From Turnera subulata (taxonomy: Eukaryota; Streptophyta; Magnoliopsida; Malpighiales; Passifloraceae): a stretch of DNA of 64,000 bases. A program made the translations under genes and the position numbers. The stretch is taken from assembly GCA_028386065.3 (NCBI GenBank), contig JAKUCV010002214.1:40894-104893 (forward strand), given 5' to 3'. Of this stretch, positions 32,381 through 44,737 are shown piece by piece (position 1 is the stretch's first letter; every line of letters starts with the position of its first letter). The notes under the pieces are model-generated. The model saw only the letters and a program-made list of their open reading frames with translations. It was not told the origin of the DNA and searched no databases.

Positions 32381-35300
32381 TCAGTTTATACTCAAAGGTA
32401 CTTCACAGACTCCAAGCTCTTCTCGTAGCTTTATGAACACGTCAAGTTTCAGGGGCTTAGTCATTATATCAGCTACTTGCTCCTTTGTGGCACAATGAAC
32501 AAGCCTCACAACTTCTTCCCTCGTAAGATCCCTTAGAAAATGAAATGTTACATCAATGTGTTTACTCCTGCCATGTAGAACTGGGTTCATGGACAATTTG
32601 ATTGTTGAGCTACTGTCGCATAGGATAGTGGTTGGTTGTTGCTGCAGACCACCAAGCTGCTGCAGAATTCTTTGCACCCAGACACACTGACAAGCACAAT
32701 ATGCTGCCGCAACGACTTCAGCCTCCGTTGTTGATAGTGTCACCACTGGTTGCTTCTTTGAAGCCCAAGAAACTGCTCCTCCATTCAGCAAAAACACATA
32801 ACCACTTTTGCTTCTTCTATCATCAATATCTCCGGCATAATCACTGTCTGTATAAGCAACCAATTCTTTTGTATCAACTCTCTTGTAAAGCAAACCTAAA
32901 GACATAGTACCTTTCAAGTAATGCAACACCCTCTTTGCTGCTTATAAATGCACCTCGGCTGGATTGGCCATATATCTACTTAGCAAACATGCCACATACA
33001 TTAAGTCTGGCCTTGTTGTAGTGATGTACATGAGACTCCCAATTAATTGCTTAAACAAAGTTGCATCAACCTTGGCCCCTCCTCCATCTTTTGAGAGTTT
33101 AGCACCTGGTACAATTGGATTTTTGACTAGATTTCCATTATGCAGATGAAACCTTTCTAACAGCTCATTTGCATATTTCCTTTGGCTCAGATAAATACCT
33201 TCTGATTTTTGCATAATCTCAACACCAAGGAAGTATTTCATCTTTCCTAAATCTGTCATCTCAAATTCCTCTGTCATGGAACTCTTAAACTTCTCAATCA
33301 TGTAAGAATCATTACTAGTAAAGATCAAGTCATCAACATACAGACTTACAAATAAAAGTCTCTTACCGCCTTCTTCTGACTTTGTAAAGAGAGTGTGCTC
33401 ATAATTGCACCGTGTAAAGCCTTCTTTGAGAAAGTAAGCCTCAATTCCACTATACCAAGCATGTGGGGCCTGCTTTAATCCATAAAGTGCCTTCCGAAGC
33501 TTGTAAACCTTATGTTCTTCATCTTTTTGAAAATATCCCATCAGTTGCTCCACATAAACATCCTCTTCCAATTCACCATGAAGAGATACACTTCTAACAT
33601 CAAGTTGGTGCATACTCCAACCCTTTTGTGCTGCCAAGGCTAGAATCATTCGAATCGTATCCCATCTTGCAACTGGTGCAAAAACCTCATTGTAGTCAAT
33701 TCCATGCTGTTGAGCATAACCTTTAGCTACCAATCGGGCCTTGTACTTGTCCACCTCACCATTCTCATTCCGTTTGGTCTTGAAAACCCATTTAACACCA
33801 ATTGTCTTTGCTCCAATTGGTAGTTGTGTAAGCTGCCAAGTCTCATTCTTCTTGATAGAGTCCATCTCATTGTCCATAGCCTTTCTCCATTTCTCTTCTG
33901 CTGCTGCCTCCTCAAAGGAACAGGGGTCTTCATTAGAAGTAAACATCACAAGATTGTTTGACTCATCTTCTTCTTCTGAAATACCTTCTCCTGACACGTA
34001 ATCTTGCAGGTAAGGAGGAGGTCTTCGAGATCTAGTTGCTGTCAAAACACGTAGTAAACCTCGAAGACCTAGTAGACGACCACGTTGTTGAAGAACTTGA
34101 AGTCACCGTTGAGGAACTTAAAGTCATCGTAGAAGAAGAAGTAAAAGTCTGAGAAGTCAAAATAGAAGTAGTGTTGGAAGGCAAACCAATACATCTTGTT
34201 CCACTTCTTGCGTAGTTCTTGCCCAGTTCCAGCCCTTATCTTCTTTGAAACTTACATCTCGACTTGTCACTATCTTCTTGGTTGCTGGATCAAATAATCG
34301 ATAGGCTTTTGACTCAGTACTAAATCCTAGTAACACACAGGGGAAGCTTTTATCATCCAACTTCTTTCTTTTATGGTCTGGCACATGAACATGGGCTAAG
34401 CATCCAAAAACTCTGAAGTAATCCACATTAGGCTTAACTCCACTCCACAATTCTTCCGGTGTTTTCTCCTTCTCAACTGACGTGGGACTTCTATTGAGAA
34501 CATGTGTTGTCCATCTTGCAGCCTCGGGCCAAAATCTCTTTGGTACCTCTTTATCAGATAACATGCAACGAACCATATTCATAATTGTTCGGTTCTTGCA
34601 TTCAGCTATCCCATTCTGTTACGGGGTGTAAGCTGCTGTGAGCTGCCTGCTTATACCATTATCTTCACAAAAATTATTAAATTCATGGAAAGTGAATTCT
34701 CCTCCTCTGTCAGTGCGTAAACAACATAGAGGTACTCCAGACTCTTTCTCAACTAGACTCTTATAGTGCTTGAACATTGTGAATGCCTCAGACTTTTCAA
34801 TCAAAAAATGTATCCACAACTTTCTGCTATAATCATCAATGAATGTTAACATGTACCTTCTATCACTGTTAGAGGATGGTGTGATTGGGCCACAAATATC
34901 AGCATGGACAAGCTGCAATTTTTTGGAAGCACGCCATTGACTCCGTTTTGGGAAAGCCTCTCTATGTTGTTTTCCAACCAAACAAACAGTGCATGACCCA
35001 ATTGTAGCTTTGAAAGATGGAATCCCCTTTACCATATATCGAGACCTCAGTGTCTGCAACCCCTTATAACTGAGATGTCCATACCGTTGATGCCACAAGT
35101 GGGAGTCATCCTCTGTCATTGTTTGTAAACAAGTAGAATGCTCTGATACCGCAGTAGCCGATAATGCAAACATCCTATTTGTTGTCATCGATGTCTGCAT
35201 AATCAAGCCCTTTTGTGGATGATAAAGACTGCATACTCCATGCTTTATAAGTATAGCTAATCCTCTTTCCTGAAGTTGGCCTATACTAAGCAAATTATTT

Positions 35301-35413
35301 GTTAAATCCGGCACATAATAAACATCCATAATCACCTGAGTTTTGTCGTTGATTTCCAGTCGGATATTGCCTTTCCCCATCACGTCCATCCTCGTGTTAT
35401 TGCCCAGCTTCAC
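32381..35413 (-). pseudogene. Copia pol: integrase, RT, RNase H, broken
   Basis: Integrase (35413-34157): HLWHQRYGHLSY and CTVCLVGKQ (HHCC zinc finger), then VHADICGPI, FIDDYSRK and LRTDRGGEF (D,D,E core). RT (34045-32942): WVFKTKRNENGEVDKYKARLV and SLYVDDLIFT with the catalytic DD; the usual TAFLHG box reads RSVSLHGE. RNase H (32929-32381): AYTDSDYAGD and KHIDVTFHF. Lesions: a Gln-to-stop at 34619-34621, a frameshift near 34150, and a stop at 32942-32944 between RT and RNase H. The element cannot make a full polyprotein. Confidence 0.92.
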
Positions 35414-35449
35414 TGAATGTCTGTATGCACCATCAAAATCTGAAAATCT

Positions 35450-36378
35450 TTATCTCTTCCCACACATGTGGTTGCTGCATCCAGAATCTAGGTACCACAT
35501 CTCCTCCTTTTCTGCATTATTACCTTCTGTAACAGCCATCAAAAGCATCTCTTCTTCCTCATCTACCTCAGCATAATTGACTTTCTTGTCTTTACTAGAA
35601 CATTCGTATGAAAAATGCCCTAGCTGATGGCATCTATAACATTCCACAGTGGCCTTGTTAAATTGTCTTCCTCTTCGTCTTCCTCTGCCTCTAGTTGCAG
35701 CTCCTCGACCTCTGCTTCCTCTATCATCATAACTCACATTCAGTGCTTGCTCCTCTCCACCATTCTTGCGAAACTTCTGTTCATGGACCTGCAGCGAACT
35801 TTGTAAGGCATCAACTGACAGACTATCAATATCCTCTGATTCCTCAATTGAGCATACAATGTAGTTGAATTTCTCGATGAGAGTACGTAGATTCTTCTCA
35901 ACAATCTTGACATCTGGCATGTCCTCACGACAGTTTCTCATGTCATTAGACACCACCATTACTCTCTCGATATATGCATTCACTGTCTCTCCTGGTTTCA
36001 TCTCCAGTAACTCAAAATCTCTACGAAGAGTTTGAAGCTGAGCACGTTGAACTCGAGCATTACCTTGATATTTGACCTTCATTGAGTCCCACAATTGTTT
36101 GGCAGTTTGCTTTTGAGCAATTGTCTTCAAAATGGTCTTGTCAATAGAGCTAAAGAGATAATTCTTAGCCTTCAAATCCTTCAGCCTTGTTTCTTCTAAG
36201 GTCTTTTTTGGGCTGGTGTCAATGCTTCTTCATTAGCTGGTTCAGTAAACCCTTCTTGGATGACACTCCAGTACTCCTTTGATCTAAGAAGATTTTCCAT
36301 GATCAAACTCCAATGATCATAATCCCCATCAAACTTGGGAATGCATGCTTGTGCAAAGCTATTAGTTTCAGCCATCAC
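35450..36378 (-). pseudogene. Copia gag and protease start, broken
   Basis: Begins MAETNSFAQACIPKFDGDYDHW, a typical copia gag opening shown here only as MAETNSF...FDGDYDHW. A frame break near 36196 is followed by a UBN2-like gag body, a zinc knuckle CYRCHQLGHFSYEC, and WYLDSGCSNHM, the protease active site (DSG). A frame break at 35413-35450 separates it from pol. Confidence 0.88.
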
Positions 36379-36475
36379 AAGCTCACTTACACACACAGTG
36401 TTTCACTCACTCACTTACACTCGCAGTGTTTCGCTCTCTTATTCTTACGCAGGCCTCTCCTTTCTATCTAAGTAG

Positions 36476-36487
36476 GCTCCGCTACCA
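36476..36487 (-). other. Copia primer-binding site
   Basis: TGGTAGCGGAGC on minus, a few bases inside the 5' LTR; the same 12-mer is used by the LARD. Confidence 0.65.
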
Positions 36488-36491
36488 GATT

Positions 36492-36730
36492 TGAAAGACT
36501 TTTAAACACTCACACAGAAATGTGAAAGAATATCCTGTAAGTTTATTGAATAGCCTCAAGCTTTTATAGCCTTATAAGATATGAAATACTAGTAACAACC
36601 CACGTATGTTTCATGGTGTTTGTTACTGACCAATTCAAAACAAATTCAAACAGATTCTAACTACTTGACTGCTAATGACTAGGACTTTATTAGCAGAATA
36701 CATTGTTTGAACTGTGTCAGTTTGGGTTGT
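36492..36730 (-). repeat. Copia 5' LTR (minus orientation), 239 bp, end in complement tract
   Basis: 36492-36701 matches the other LTR directly. 36702-36730 matches 32318-32346 only as a same-direction complement, 29 of 29 bases. Confidence 0.85.
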
Positions 36731-36866
36731 CTACAGCGTAAATAGAAACAAAATACAGTTCTAAGTCGAGCGGTTGGGCATGTTTGGTATACCTCACGAT
36801 GAAAAGAAATTAGGAATTCGTGCTGGCTTCGTCCTACGTACGCTAGTTTATTACGAAGGGATATGT
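36702..36866. other. Non-reversed complement tract 1 (165 bp)
   Basis: Bases 36702-36730 are the complement, same direction, of copia LTR 32318-32346 (29/29). Bases 36731-36866 are the complement of 3725-3860 in the duplicate block, with one mismatch in 136. Direct similarity resumes at 36867 (CAAAGTACCC). The length is conserved. Confidence 0.93.
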
Positions 36867-38206
36867 CAAAGTACCCTATATTTGTTGAAAATATATAATC
36901 AATGGCAGCATAGAAAATGGTACGCCCTGAGGATCGAGCTCTCCTATAACCACACAATTGGAACTAGGACACAAAGACAGTACAGTCTCTGCATCAGCTG
37001 CAAATCTTAGACCACATATTCCAAATAGGTCTGCAATGAAGCAACAGATGATCATGCGTCTCAACTGTCTTTAGAAAAAAAAGAACATAATTAAAGTTTG
37101 TTTGTCTAGTTAAGATCAACTAGCAATTGTTTGAGACTTAGTGTCAAAGCAAAAACAAATATTGTTGGAGACTAGATTTGGGCCATAAGGCATATGTGTT
37201 TGGCTTTATTTTCCACAACCCTACAAATATTTAACTGCTCCATGCTATGTAACGATTCAGCAGATGTCGCCAACCATATGGAATGCTTATTAACTTTAAT
37301 CCTTAAGCATATGACCGAAGCAGAATGCGATCAAATAACGCTTCCCTACACACAACTACCCGATTTTTGTTGAAAATATACAGTCGATGGTAGCATATAT
37401 AGAAAATGGTAAGCCAATGAACTAGGACTCAAAGACAGTCTCTGCATATTCAGCAGGCCTACAATGAAGCAACAGATGAAAACGCGTCCCAACTATCTTT
37501 AGAGCAAAAAGGACATAATTAAGGATTGCTCCACCACCAATATCCTTCTTTCCAAGAGAGGCTTTGCACTTAATTAATTAAGCTTTATAATTCTAGGGTC
37601 CCAGGGTTTATAGGATATAAGAGTTTAGGTTTACGATCTTATTCGTGTTGTTTGTGGGCAAAAATTTGTCAGTGGTAGGTGTCTACTGGCGCATGCCATT
37701 TGTCCAGAAGACTTATTTGTTCAATGGCATGCATTAATTAGCTGGATACCTGTTGTCTAGATCTTCTTGGGTGTTTGAGCAAGTTGAGATGGAGGTTACC
37801 TGAGGTTATAATGTTGAGGTCAATATCCTGGATCGCTTTCCGTTATAACTTCTGGGATGTGCATGTGCTTATTTGTGCAGAAAGTATCAATCCGTCATAA
37901 GACTGCCAAGAAGCAGACAGTATCACTGGGTCTGAAGTGTGAAGGTGTATATGTGCGTTTGATATAGAGAATGAAGGAAAGAGGTAAAGGTAAATGTTAA
38001 CGAGGCAAAATATGGCTGATGATTGGTATGTAGTTCCTAGCTATACTCTTAATCACGATTCTGAATGTTGTTGAGTCGACCAAATAAATATTGTTCCAGT
38101 TTTTTCATTGTTTCTTATATACAAATAAAGAATTTAACGAATAATACCTCTCTGAGTCGCTCTAGGTCTGATTTCAAGGAAGATACTAAGAAACAACATA
38201 TCAGAT
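36867..38206. other. F-box 3' flank and relics, no intact gene
   Basis: 36867-37330 matches 3862-4330. 37330-37500 is a degenerate second copy of that flank. About 37890-37930 (AGTATCAATCCGTCATAAGAC) is a type C scrap. About 37947-38090 has GATATAGAGAATGAAG and a tail ending GAATGTTGTTGAGTCGACC, scraps of a type A gene also seen at 48860, 50190 and 59030. Bases 37500-38430 have no counterpart in copy 1. Confidence 0.6.
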
Positions 38207-38319
38207 CTCTGTGTTTTATGTGTAACGGGAACTGGTCATTCTATTTTGACCGTAACTTTTGTACATAATTTTAGTCATTTTTAATATACATCATCATCGT
38301 TTATATCAAAAAAAAAAAA
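38207..38319 (+). mobile_element. 5'-truncated retroposon, 113 bp, 15-bp TSD
   Basis: Ends CGTTTATATCAAAAAAA, the 3' signature of the local LINEs. The duplication AACAACATATCAGAT lies at 38192-38206 and 38320-38334. The related stretch at 50285-50340 lacks the insertion. Confidence 0.88.
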
Positions 38320-38386
38320 AACAACATATCAGATAATCTTGAATAGGATTATATATCCTGGGCAAATCAGTTGGAAGAGGACAGTA

Positions 38387-38406
38387 ATTTTTTTTTTGAT
38401 ATAAAC
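38387..38406 (-). mobile_element. Minute LINE insertion, 20 bp
   Basis: A T run then GATATAAAC, flanked by GAAGAGGACAGTA (38374-38386) and GAAGAGAACAGTA (38407-38419), a 13-bp duplication with one difference. Confidence 0.7.
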
Positions 38407-38509
38407 GAAGAGAACAGTACTTGAATTTTTACTAGTTTTCGTAGGGCTATTAGTGTGTGCCATACATATGGAGGAGAAAAAGAAAATGACGAAAGTTTGA
38501 AACACTTAA

Positions 38510-38725
38510 AACAAAACAAAAGGAAACAGTGAACCTAACCTATACTTCAGCTTTCCTCCAGTGGTTGGGGTCTCATCCCCATAAATATTAACTAGCTAGA
38601 TTTATATGCAAGAGAAGTAAACTTGCCACCCTGTCCAATACGAATGTAGTAAAAGAATCGAAACTCACAATTCCTATAAAACGTAATCCTCTGACTATGC
38701 AATGAAAAAGACCTAAACAAAGACC
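38510..38725 (-). pseudogene. F-box type C, 3'-end relic (copy 2)
   Basis: Duplicate of 4540-4751, with the same truncation point. Confidence 0.82.
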
Positions 38726-38739
38726 GCATATGTCAAGAA

Positions 38740-40832
38740 ATGCATCATGAGAGTAAAATTGCATACTAGCATCGTCATTTTCGATATCTGAGCTTAGTTT
38801 TATTTACGGATTAAAACGCAAGAAAGTCAAAAAATCCATTCCGACAAAGTTTGAAATTGACCAAAATTGGGACAAGTCCATTGATACCCAGTCACCCAAC
38901 ATCAAGAATATGCATTCACAACAACGTAACAACACTCGAATCACCCGAAATCATTCAAATTCGCCAAGAACCCTAAACCCCCAATTGGTGAAACTCCAAT
39001 CCATGACTTCTTGTGTTTATTCCGTAAATTAGGCATGAAGGAAAGCATTCTAGGCATCTTAGGAGTATTTCTAACAATCAAACACAACATGCACCGCATA
39101 AAATTGAATTCAAGAAGCACATTGGGCATAAATCCGAATTTCAACCAAAACGAAAGTTTGATGAGCTTTGATGAATAAGAATCACTTACTTGGACTTTGT
39201 CGAGTTGGGAGGAGATGTGTCTATCAGCAGACTTCAACAATAGGCTCCGATTTTCCTCCAGATTCGATTTTGGGCGGTAATTCTTCATGGAATCTTATTG
39301 TGATTTAAAGGGTTTGAGAGGTGTGGGAGTTGAAGGGGGGGATGAAGAGAGCTTGAAGAGTGTTCAGAAGTAGGGAGAAGAAGAGGTTGAGAGGTTTTGG
39401 GGTGTTTTGTATGAAATAAGAGAAGAAAGAGGGAAAAGGGGGGTTTAAACCCGCAAGAGTGCGGGCCGTCATGTCGAGAAGACCGCCCAGACTTGGTGGT
39501 CATCCCAACATGACCACCATCAGCTGGCAGGCTTCTTGACATGACCGCCATGCTCCTTCCTTGACTTCTCTCCTATTTTTATGGACCCCGCGTCCCGGAA
39601 TGGCCCTTTTCCCGGGATAGAACCCTGGTATGCGTATTTTTGAATCCCAATAACAAACATGTTTGTTTATTTCACCAAGATTTAAGCGTTCTGTTAATCC
39701 AAGGGTAATGATATGTTACCCTGCGTGGTCGAACGAACTTCTTATAAACCTGGGAAAACTTGCCTTCCACGCTTTGAGATGAGAAAACCGGATGTGAGTG
39801 AGCCTCGTAGAAAATTGAAAACCTGCTTTTGCATTTCTGAGAGAAAACCGAAGGGGAGATGTCCCAAAAGACCAAGGCATATTATCCAAAGACATGTTTG
39901 ATCTAGACCAGCCGAGACCAGGGGCAGATGCCCCTAAGATAGAAGTAGAACTATTTGAGAGTTGCTAGGGGCAGATGCCCCTAGGGTAGAAGTAGAGTCG
40001 ATAAGAGTTGCTAGGGGCAGATGCCCCTAAGGTAGAATTGATGAAGATGTTGAGGGATAGATATCCCATGGATGATGTCCCGACGTAGAGGAGCACCGAG
40101 AAGATGTAGACGAACCACCGGATGATTCCCGTTAGCTCTTGGGACTAGGAAAATCCCAAGACCCCCCGAGATGAGATGAAATCCCCACGGGAGGTAGACA
40201 ATATCCCTACCTAACACAGGTGAGATGATCCTTGTTAGCGACCTGTAGATGAAATCCCCATGGGAGGTAGACAATATCCCTAGTTAACACATGTGAGATG
40301 ATCCTTTGTTAATGACTTTTGGGACCAGGAAAATGCCAAAAGAAACCCCTCAGTAGATGAATTCCCCACGGGAGGTAGACAATATCCCTAGTTAACACAG
40401 GTGAGATGATCCTTTGTTAATGACTTTTGGGACCAGAAAAATCCCAAAAGAAACCCCTCAGTAGATGAATTCCCCACTGGAGGTAGACAATATCCCTAGT
40501 TAACATAGGTGAGATGATCCTTTGTTAATGAATTTTGGGACCAGGAAAATCCCGAAAGAAACCCCTTAGTAGATGAATTCCTCATGGGAGGTAGACAATA
40601 TCCCCAGTTAACATAGGTGAGATGATCCTTTGTTAAAGAATTTTGGGACTAGGAAAATCCCAAGAGATGAGATGAGTCGGTCACAAACCTCGGGATGAGA
40701 TGATTTTCGAGGTTAAGCATGTGATGCTCTAGCCTTTGGTCCACAATACTCACATCCATTATCAAAATTTGGTTGTTCATTCCTTGCGTTGCTTCGTCTT
40801 TAAGTTTTAAAGACTCACCAACGAGGGGCATC
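38740..40832. mobile_element. Gypsy-type remnants, copy 2
   Basis: Duplicate of 4752-6842: the minus-strand LTR-like part with the GGCGGTCAT cluster (39460-39550), the three GGGGCAGATGCCCC hairpins (39921-40030) and the 108-bp minisatellite (40172-40664). Confidence 0.7.
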
Positions 40833-42423
40833 TGTGAACACCCAAATTTGACCCATGAGAATTATATTGAGATTAGACTCCAGACATGTTTGAATCATAA
40901 GATTGATGAGTTAGTCTTGGGTTGAAGCATAGATGGGTTTAATTTTAATAGAATTTATACATTATAGTAATTAAGACTTTTATATGCCTAGGATTAATGA
41001 GACGATTTAATCATAGGACATGTTAAGGACTAAATTGCTAAAATTTATTTTATCTCATTAAATTTGGACTTGTTTCTTTATTAAATCTAATTATATTTAT
41101 TCTTGGGTTGAAGATAAATATAAGGGTCCAATTTAATGAGGTATGGACTTTACTTCAGAGTTGCACAACCCATTAACACCTTGCTTGTAGACTAATTTAG
41201 CTCTGATTTTTGTGGAAAATCATAGTTAAATCATTCCTTAATAGCAAGAATGTTTTTGGTATGGTTTTGGCTTAAAATGAGGAATCAATGTATAATTAGT
41301 CAATTAGGAGATGATTGAGGGGAGTAGTAATCAAGAAAGCAGAGGATTCTGAGCAGTCTAGGTGTTAATTACGCGGTAGGATCAATCAGGGAGGAATTAG
41401 GGGAGAATCGGGACCGAAAAAGGAAAGGACAGGTGAGACGCGTAGGCGCGGGCGGTCATCTTGGGATGACCGCCGGGCCTGGGCAGTCTTCCACCCATGA
41501 CCGCTCGGCCTGGCTGTCATCCATAGGATGACCGCGGTCATGCATACCCAAAAACGCGTTTTCTCCCCGATTTTCACCCGTAATCTGATTCTACTCGGCT
41601 TTGGCCCAGATTTTTGGCCATTACCTTGATCATTAAGTTGGTCGACGCCCCTAGACTACCCAGAACACTATAAATAGGACCCCCCTCTCACATTTCGACA
41701 CACATTCTATCACACAAACACTCTTCAAAAAACTTAGAAGCTTGGAGAAACTTTTTCTCTCCAAGCTTAAGAAATAGTTCCATAGGCAAAACTCTGGTAG
41801 AATTTCGTGGGTAGCATCACCCATTGAAGGCAGCAATAGGGCAAAATCAAGAAGAACTCTAAGATTGAGTTGAGGAGTGGGAGGAAATTGTGTGAGAGGC
41901 ACAACCCAAACCAAGGAGCTAGAGGAGGGCTACAAGATGTAATCCTAATCCCTTTTTGTCTGACCAATTGTTGTTGAGATGTTGATCTTGATGATGATGT
42001 GATTGTTGTGATGCCATGTCAAGAACTACGTGGGCTTTGAACCCGGTCGCCGGGGTACGTAGGTGGCTTCTAGTGGTGGAAACTCAAGCCAATCTTCTTC
42101 TTCTCCCCTTTCTTTTTAATATTCAGTTATTATGTGTTTTGGTGCACACACTTGCACAAGGCATACAAAGTCCTCTAATTGCACAAAGTTTCACCCCAAC
42201 ATGGAAGGGTGCCTAACACCTTCCCATCCATGACGAATCCCCGGGTCCAGCTTCCTTTGTTCTCTAATCAGTTGCTTAAATGGAGTCACATGAAGGGGTT
42301 TTCCCAAGTTTTTGTCCCTTAATAAAATTTGGGTGGCGATTCCAAAGATGTTAGATGACGGTTATGTAGAAGGTGTAAAGGAAAGGTGAATAGGCCCAAG
42401 TGATTTTGGGTCGGGTATTCACA
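40833..42423 (+). repeat. Gypsy-type LTR (copy 2), 1,591 bp
   Basis: Duplicate of 6843-8450 with small indels; TATA box at 41669-41676. Confidence 0.75.
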
Positions 42424-43193
42424 GTCTGCTTACTCGATAAATCTTTCGGCAGTATTAGTATTTATATATATATAAAAATGATAAAAGTAGTAATAAGAAG
42501 AGTTTAGAAATAAGTCCCTTAATAGGGTAAAGACTCGTACTGATAACGTGCTATAAAATAGAGGATTATTCTTGGTTAAATCCAAACAAGAGTGATTGGC
42601 CCCAAATCTTATCTTTCTTTTTATGTTATCAAGCTTGAGATTTATATGATTACACATACCTAAACCTGCTTTTAATCATACTTGCCATCATCCCAAGCTT
42701 GACCACTAGTTGCAAGTAATTGGCTGATGAAGGTATGTGTGAACAAGTGATTGACCAATAATTTAATGCTGGAAGAAAGGGAGGAGGGCTCATTATAATC
42801 ATAGGGGTTGGTTGGTGTACTAGTCAATCCATCACATTCGTGTTCAAAAAAAAATCCATGACATTCACATTTTTATAACATTTGTTACAAAATAAGTTGT
42901 CATGTTTAAAACTTTTTTTCGTCACGAATTGAAGTAAAGGCAGTCGGTGTTTTCTGTGGCTGCAGTGGTTATTCTTTCTGCTTCATCTTTATGATCAAGG
43001 GTGTTGATACGTGGGCCCTACGTAATTTGGATCAAAATTTTTTTATAATATATGGAGTCCACGTGAGTGCTTAATGTCACATTAGCACAATAGCTAGTTA
43101 TAGATTAAATAAAGGATTATTCTTATTATTTTAATATAATAGGGGGACTAAATATATATTTAATCTATTTTTTTAATATTAATTATAACCTTG
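42424..43193. other. Intergenic; uninterrupted LARD target region
   Basis: Matches 8451-8616 joined to 14467-15080. The join at about 42589 is where copy 1 has the LARD. No gene. Confidence 0.75.
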
Positions 43194-43205
43194 CTATATA
43201 TATAG
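43194..43205 (+). promoter_or_regulatory. Candidate TATA box of type A F-box gene, copy 2
   Basis: CTATATATATAG, same position relative to the ATG as in copy 1. Confidence 0.35.
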
Positions 43206-43450
43206 GATTCCGCACTCTTTATTATATATTATTGTTTCCAACTAGGTTTGGGTTTGCTACATTCTTATGGTTTTCATATGTAATACGTACACACCGTGCG
43301 TGAGTCGGTTGGGTCGGTTGGTTAGTTCATCAACATATATATATGCATACAAACATATATTGCTTTTACATCGTAAATTCATTGTTTGTTACGTTGTTGT
43401 GTTAATTTTGAAGTAGTAGTAAGAAGATATACAGAAGCACGCAAATCATC

Positions 43451-44737
43451 ATGGCGCCACTCGAAATTATAGCCAACATACTTAGCAGGCTTCCCTTCAA
43501 GAACATTGTTCGGTGCAAGATGGTATGCAAATCATGGCTCCACTTGATCACCAGTGATCCTTATTTCGCTAAGCTGCACCGGACGCAACAACAACAACGA
43601 CAACAGTCTCTCCTTTTTTACCCCGATCCAGGGCGGCTGACGAGGGACAGCCCTAAACCTCGACGAGCTCGACTATATGTCAAGAACATGATAGACCTTA
43701 GTACTACTACTAGCCCAAGCCCTAGCCCTAGCCCTGCTTCTTTCGCCGTCATGACCTTAGAAGTAGGGCCCAAGTTGGAGATCGGAGAGGGAGAGGCAGT
43801 CAAAGGGGTAATGGTTGTTGGTTCTTGTAATGGCTTGATTTGTTCAGCACATGATGATTGTGAAAAACAAATTGGTCCTTATATATGGGTGCGGCGACTG
43901 TGGTTTCGTGTGAGCAACCCCATTACTGGAGAATACTTTGCGATTGAAAGCACAATGAGACGAGAAATGTATACTTTTCCCCGTATGGAGTTTTGTTATT
44001 GCCCGTCCAGTGATCAGTACAAGATTATGGTATGGACGGAATCTCTAATGATTCACACTCTTGGGAGTAACTTGTGGAGAAGCCTTGATGTTAAACATAT
44101 CCCGTACCCAATCTCAGCAGCTTCTAAGGCGGCTTCTCTCAATGGTGCTCTTCATTGGGTTTGCAATGTTCGAGCTGGTACACATGTGTGCGCCTTCGAT
44201 ATAGAGAATGAAGCAGTCCGGTTTGTTATCCCTGCACCTCCAATCAATAAAGGTGTTTGTTATGTGTTTGGAACTGAGCTCAGTGTATCGGTGTGCCGTG
44301 GTTGGCTTAGTCTATTCCTGGTACGGAAGAGGAACACATGGGATGAAGGTAATGGCCTTGACATATGGGTGATGAAGGAGTATGGAGAGGCAAGCTCTTG
44401 GACAAGGCAACATGTTGTTCTATCACCATCCCTGGTGGAAAGATCACCAAAACTTTATAGACTCATACCAATTCATATTAACACTACTACTACTAGAGAA
44501 GAAGGAGGAGATGGCAAGATTCTTCTGGTGAGTCAAAGAAGAGAAGGCAAGAGAGGACGCAAAAGTGGAGGCCCAAGCATTCTGTTATCCTATGATCTCG
44601 AGACCAAGAACACCAAAGAGGTAGAGGTAGATATTAGCTCTATTTCGCTTGTAATTCCCTATACTCCTAGTCTTCTCTCGCTTGGGGATGTGTTTGCCGG
44701 AAAAGGCTTCACCATCCTGAAATTTGAGTCCAAATAG
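43451..44737 (+). CDS. F-box protein type A with FBA-like domain (copy 2)
   Basis: 428 aa, single exon, apparently intact. Identical to the 15338 product except for one extra Glu in TREEGGDG (a 3-bp GAA insertion). I noticed only one other CDS difference, a silent C/T at 44350. F-box at residues 1-42 (SKP1 contact), FBA-like region from about 110 to the end (substrate contact). The AATAAA signal is at 44789-44794. Intact frame and extreme similarity to its twin suggest recent duplication plus sequence homogenisation, or selection. Either copy could be the expressed one. Confidence 0.9.
   Translation: MAPLEIIANILSRLPFKNIVRCKMVCKSWLHLITSDPYFAKLHRTQQQQRQQSLLFYPDPGRLTRDSPKPRRARLYVKNMIDLSTTTSPSPSPSPASFAVMTLEVGPKLEIGEGEAVKGVMVVGSCNGLICSAHDDCEKQIGPYIWVRRLWFRVSNPITGEYFAIESTMRREMYTFPRMEFCYCPSSDQYKIMVWTESLMIHTLGSNLWRSLDVKHIPYPISAASKAASLNGALHWVCNVRAGTHVCAFDIENEAVRFVIPAPPINKGVCYVFGTELSVSVCRGWLSLFLVRKRNTWDEGNGLDIWVMKEYGEASSWTRQHVVLSPSLVERSPKLYRLIPIHINTTTTREEGGDGKILLVSQRREGKRGRKSGGPSILLSYDLETKNTKEVEVDISSISLVIPYTPSLLSLGDVFAGKGFTILKFESK

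Larger units (their letters stand above)
32108..36730 (-). mobile_element. Ty1/copia retrotransposon, structurally complete but decayed
   Basis: LTRs of exactly 239 bp (32108-32346 and 36492-36730), TGAAAG...CCCAACA on plus. The left TSD is GATGT (32103-32107). The right LTR's last 29 bases and the right flank lie in a non-reversed complement tract, so the right TSD appears as CTACA (36731-36735). A PPT-like run is at 32347-32361 and the PBS at 36476-36487. Domain order gag-PR-IN-RT-RH is diagnostic of copia. The allelic site at about 3725-3729 in the other duplicate is empty, so insertion followed the duplication. Confidence 0.92.

Noticed and set aside
36702..36866. Explaining tract 1 as an ordinary inversion
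   Set aside because: Reverse complement does not align; only the same-direction complement does, and over its full length.
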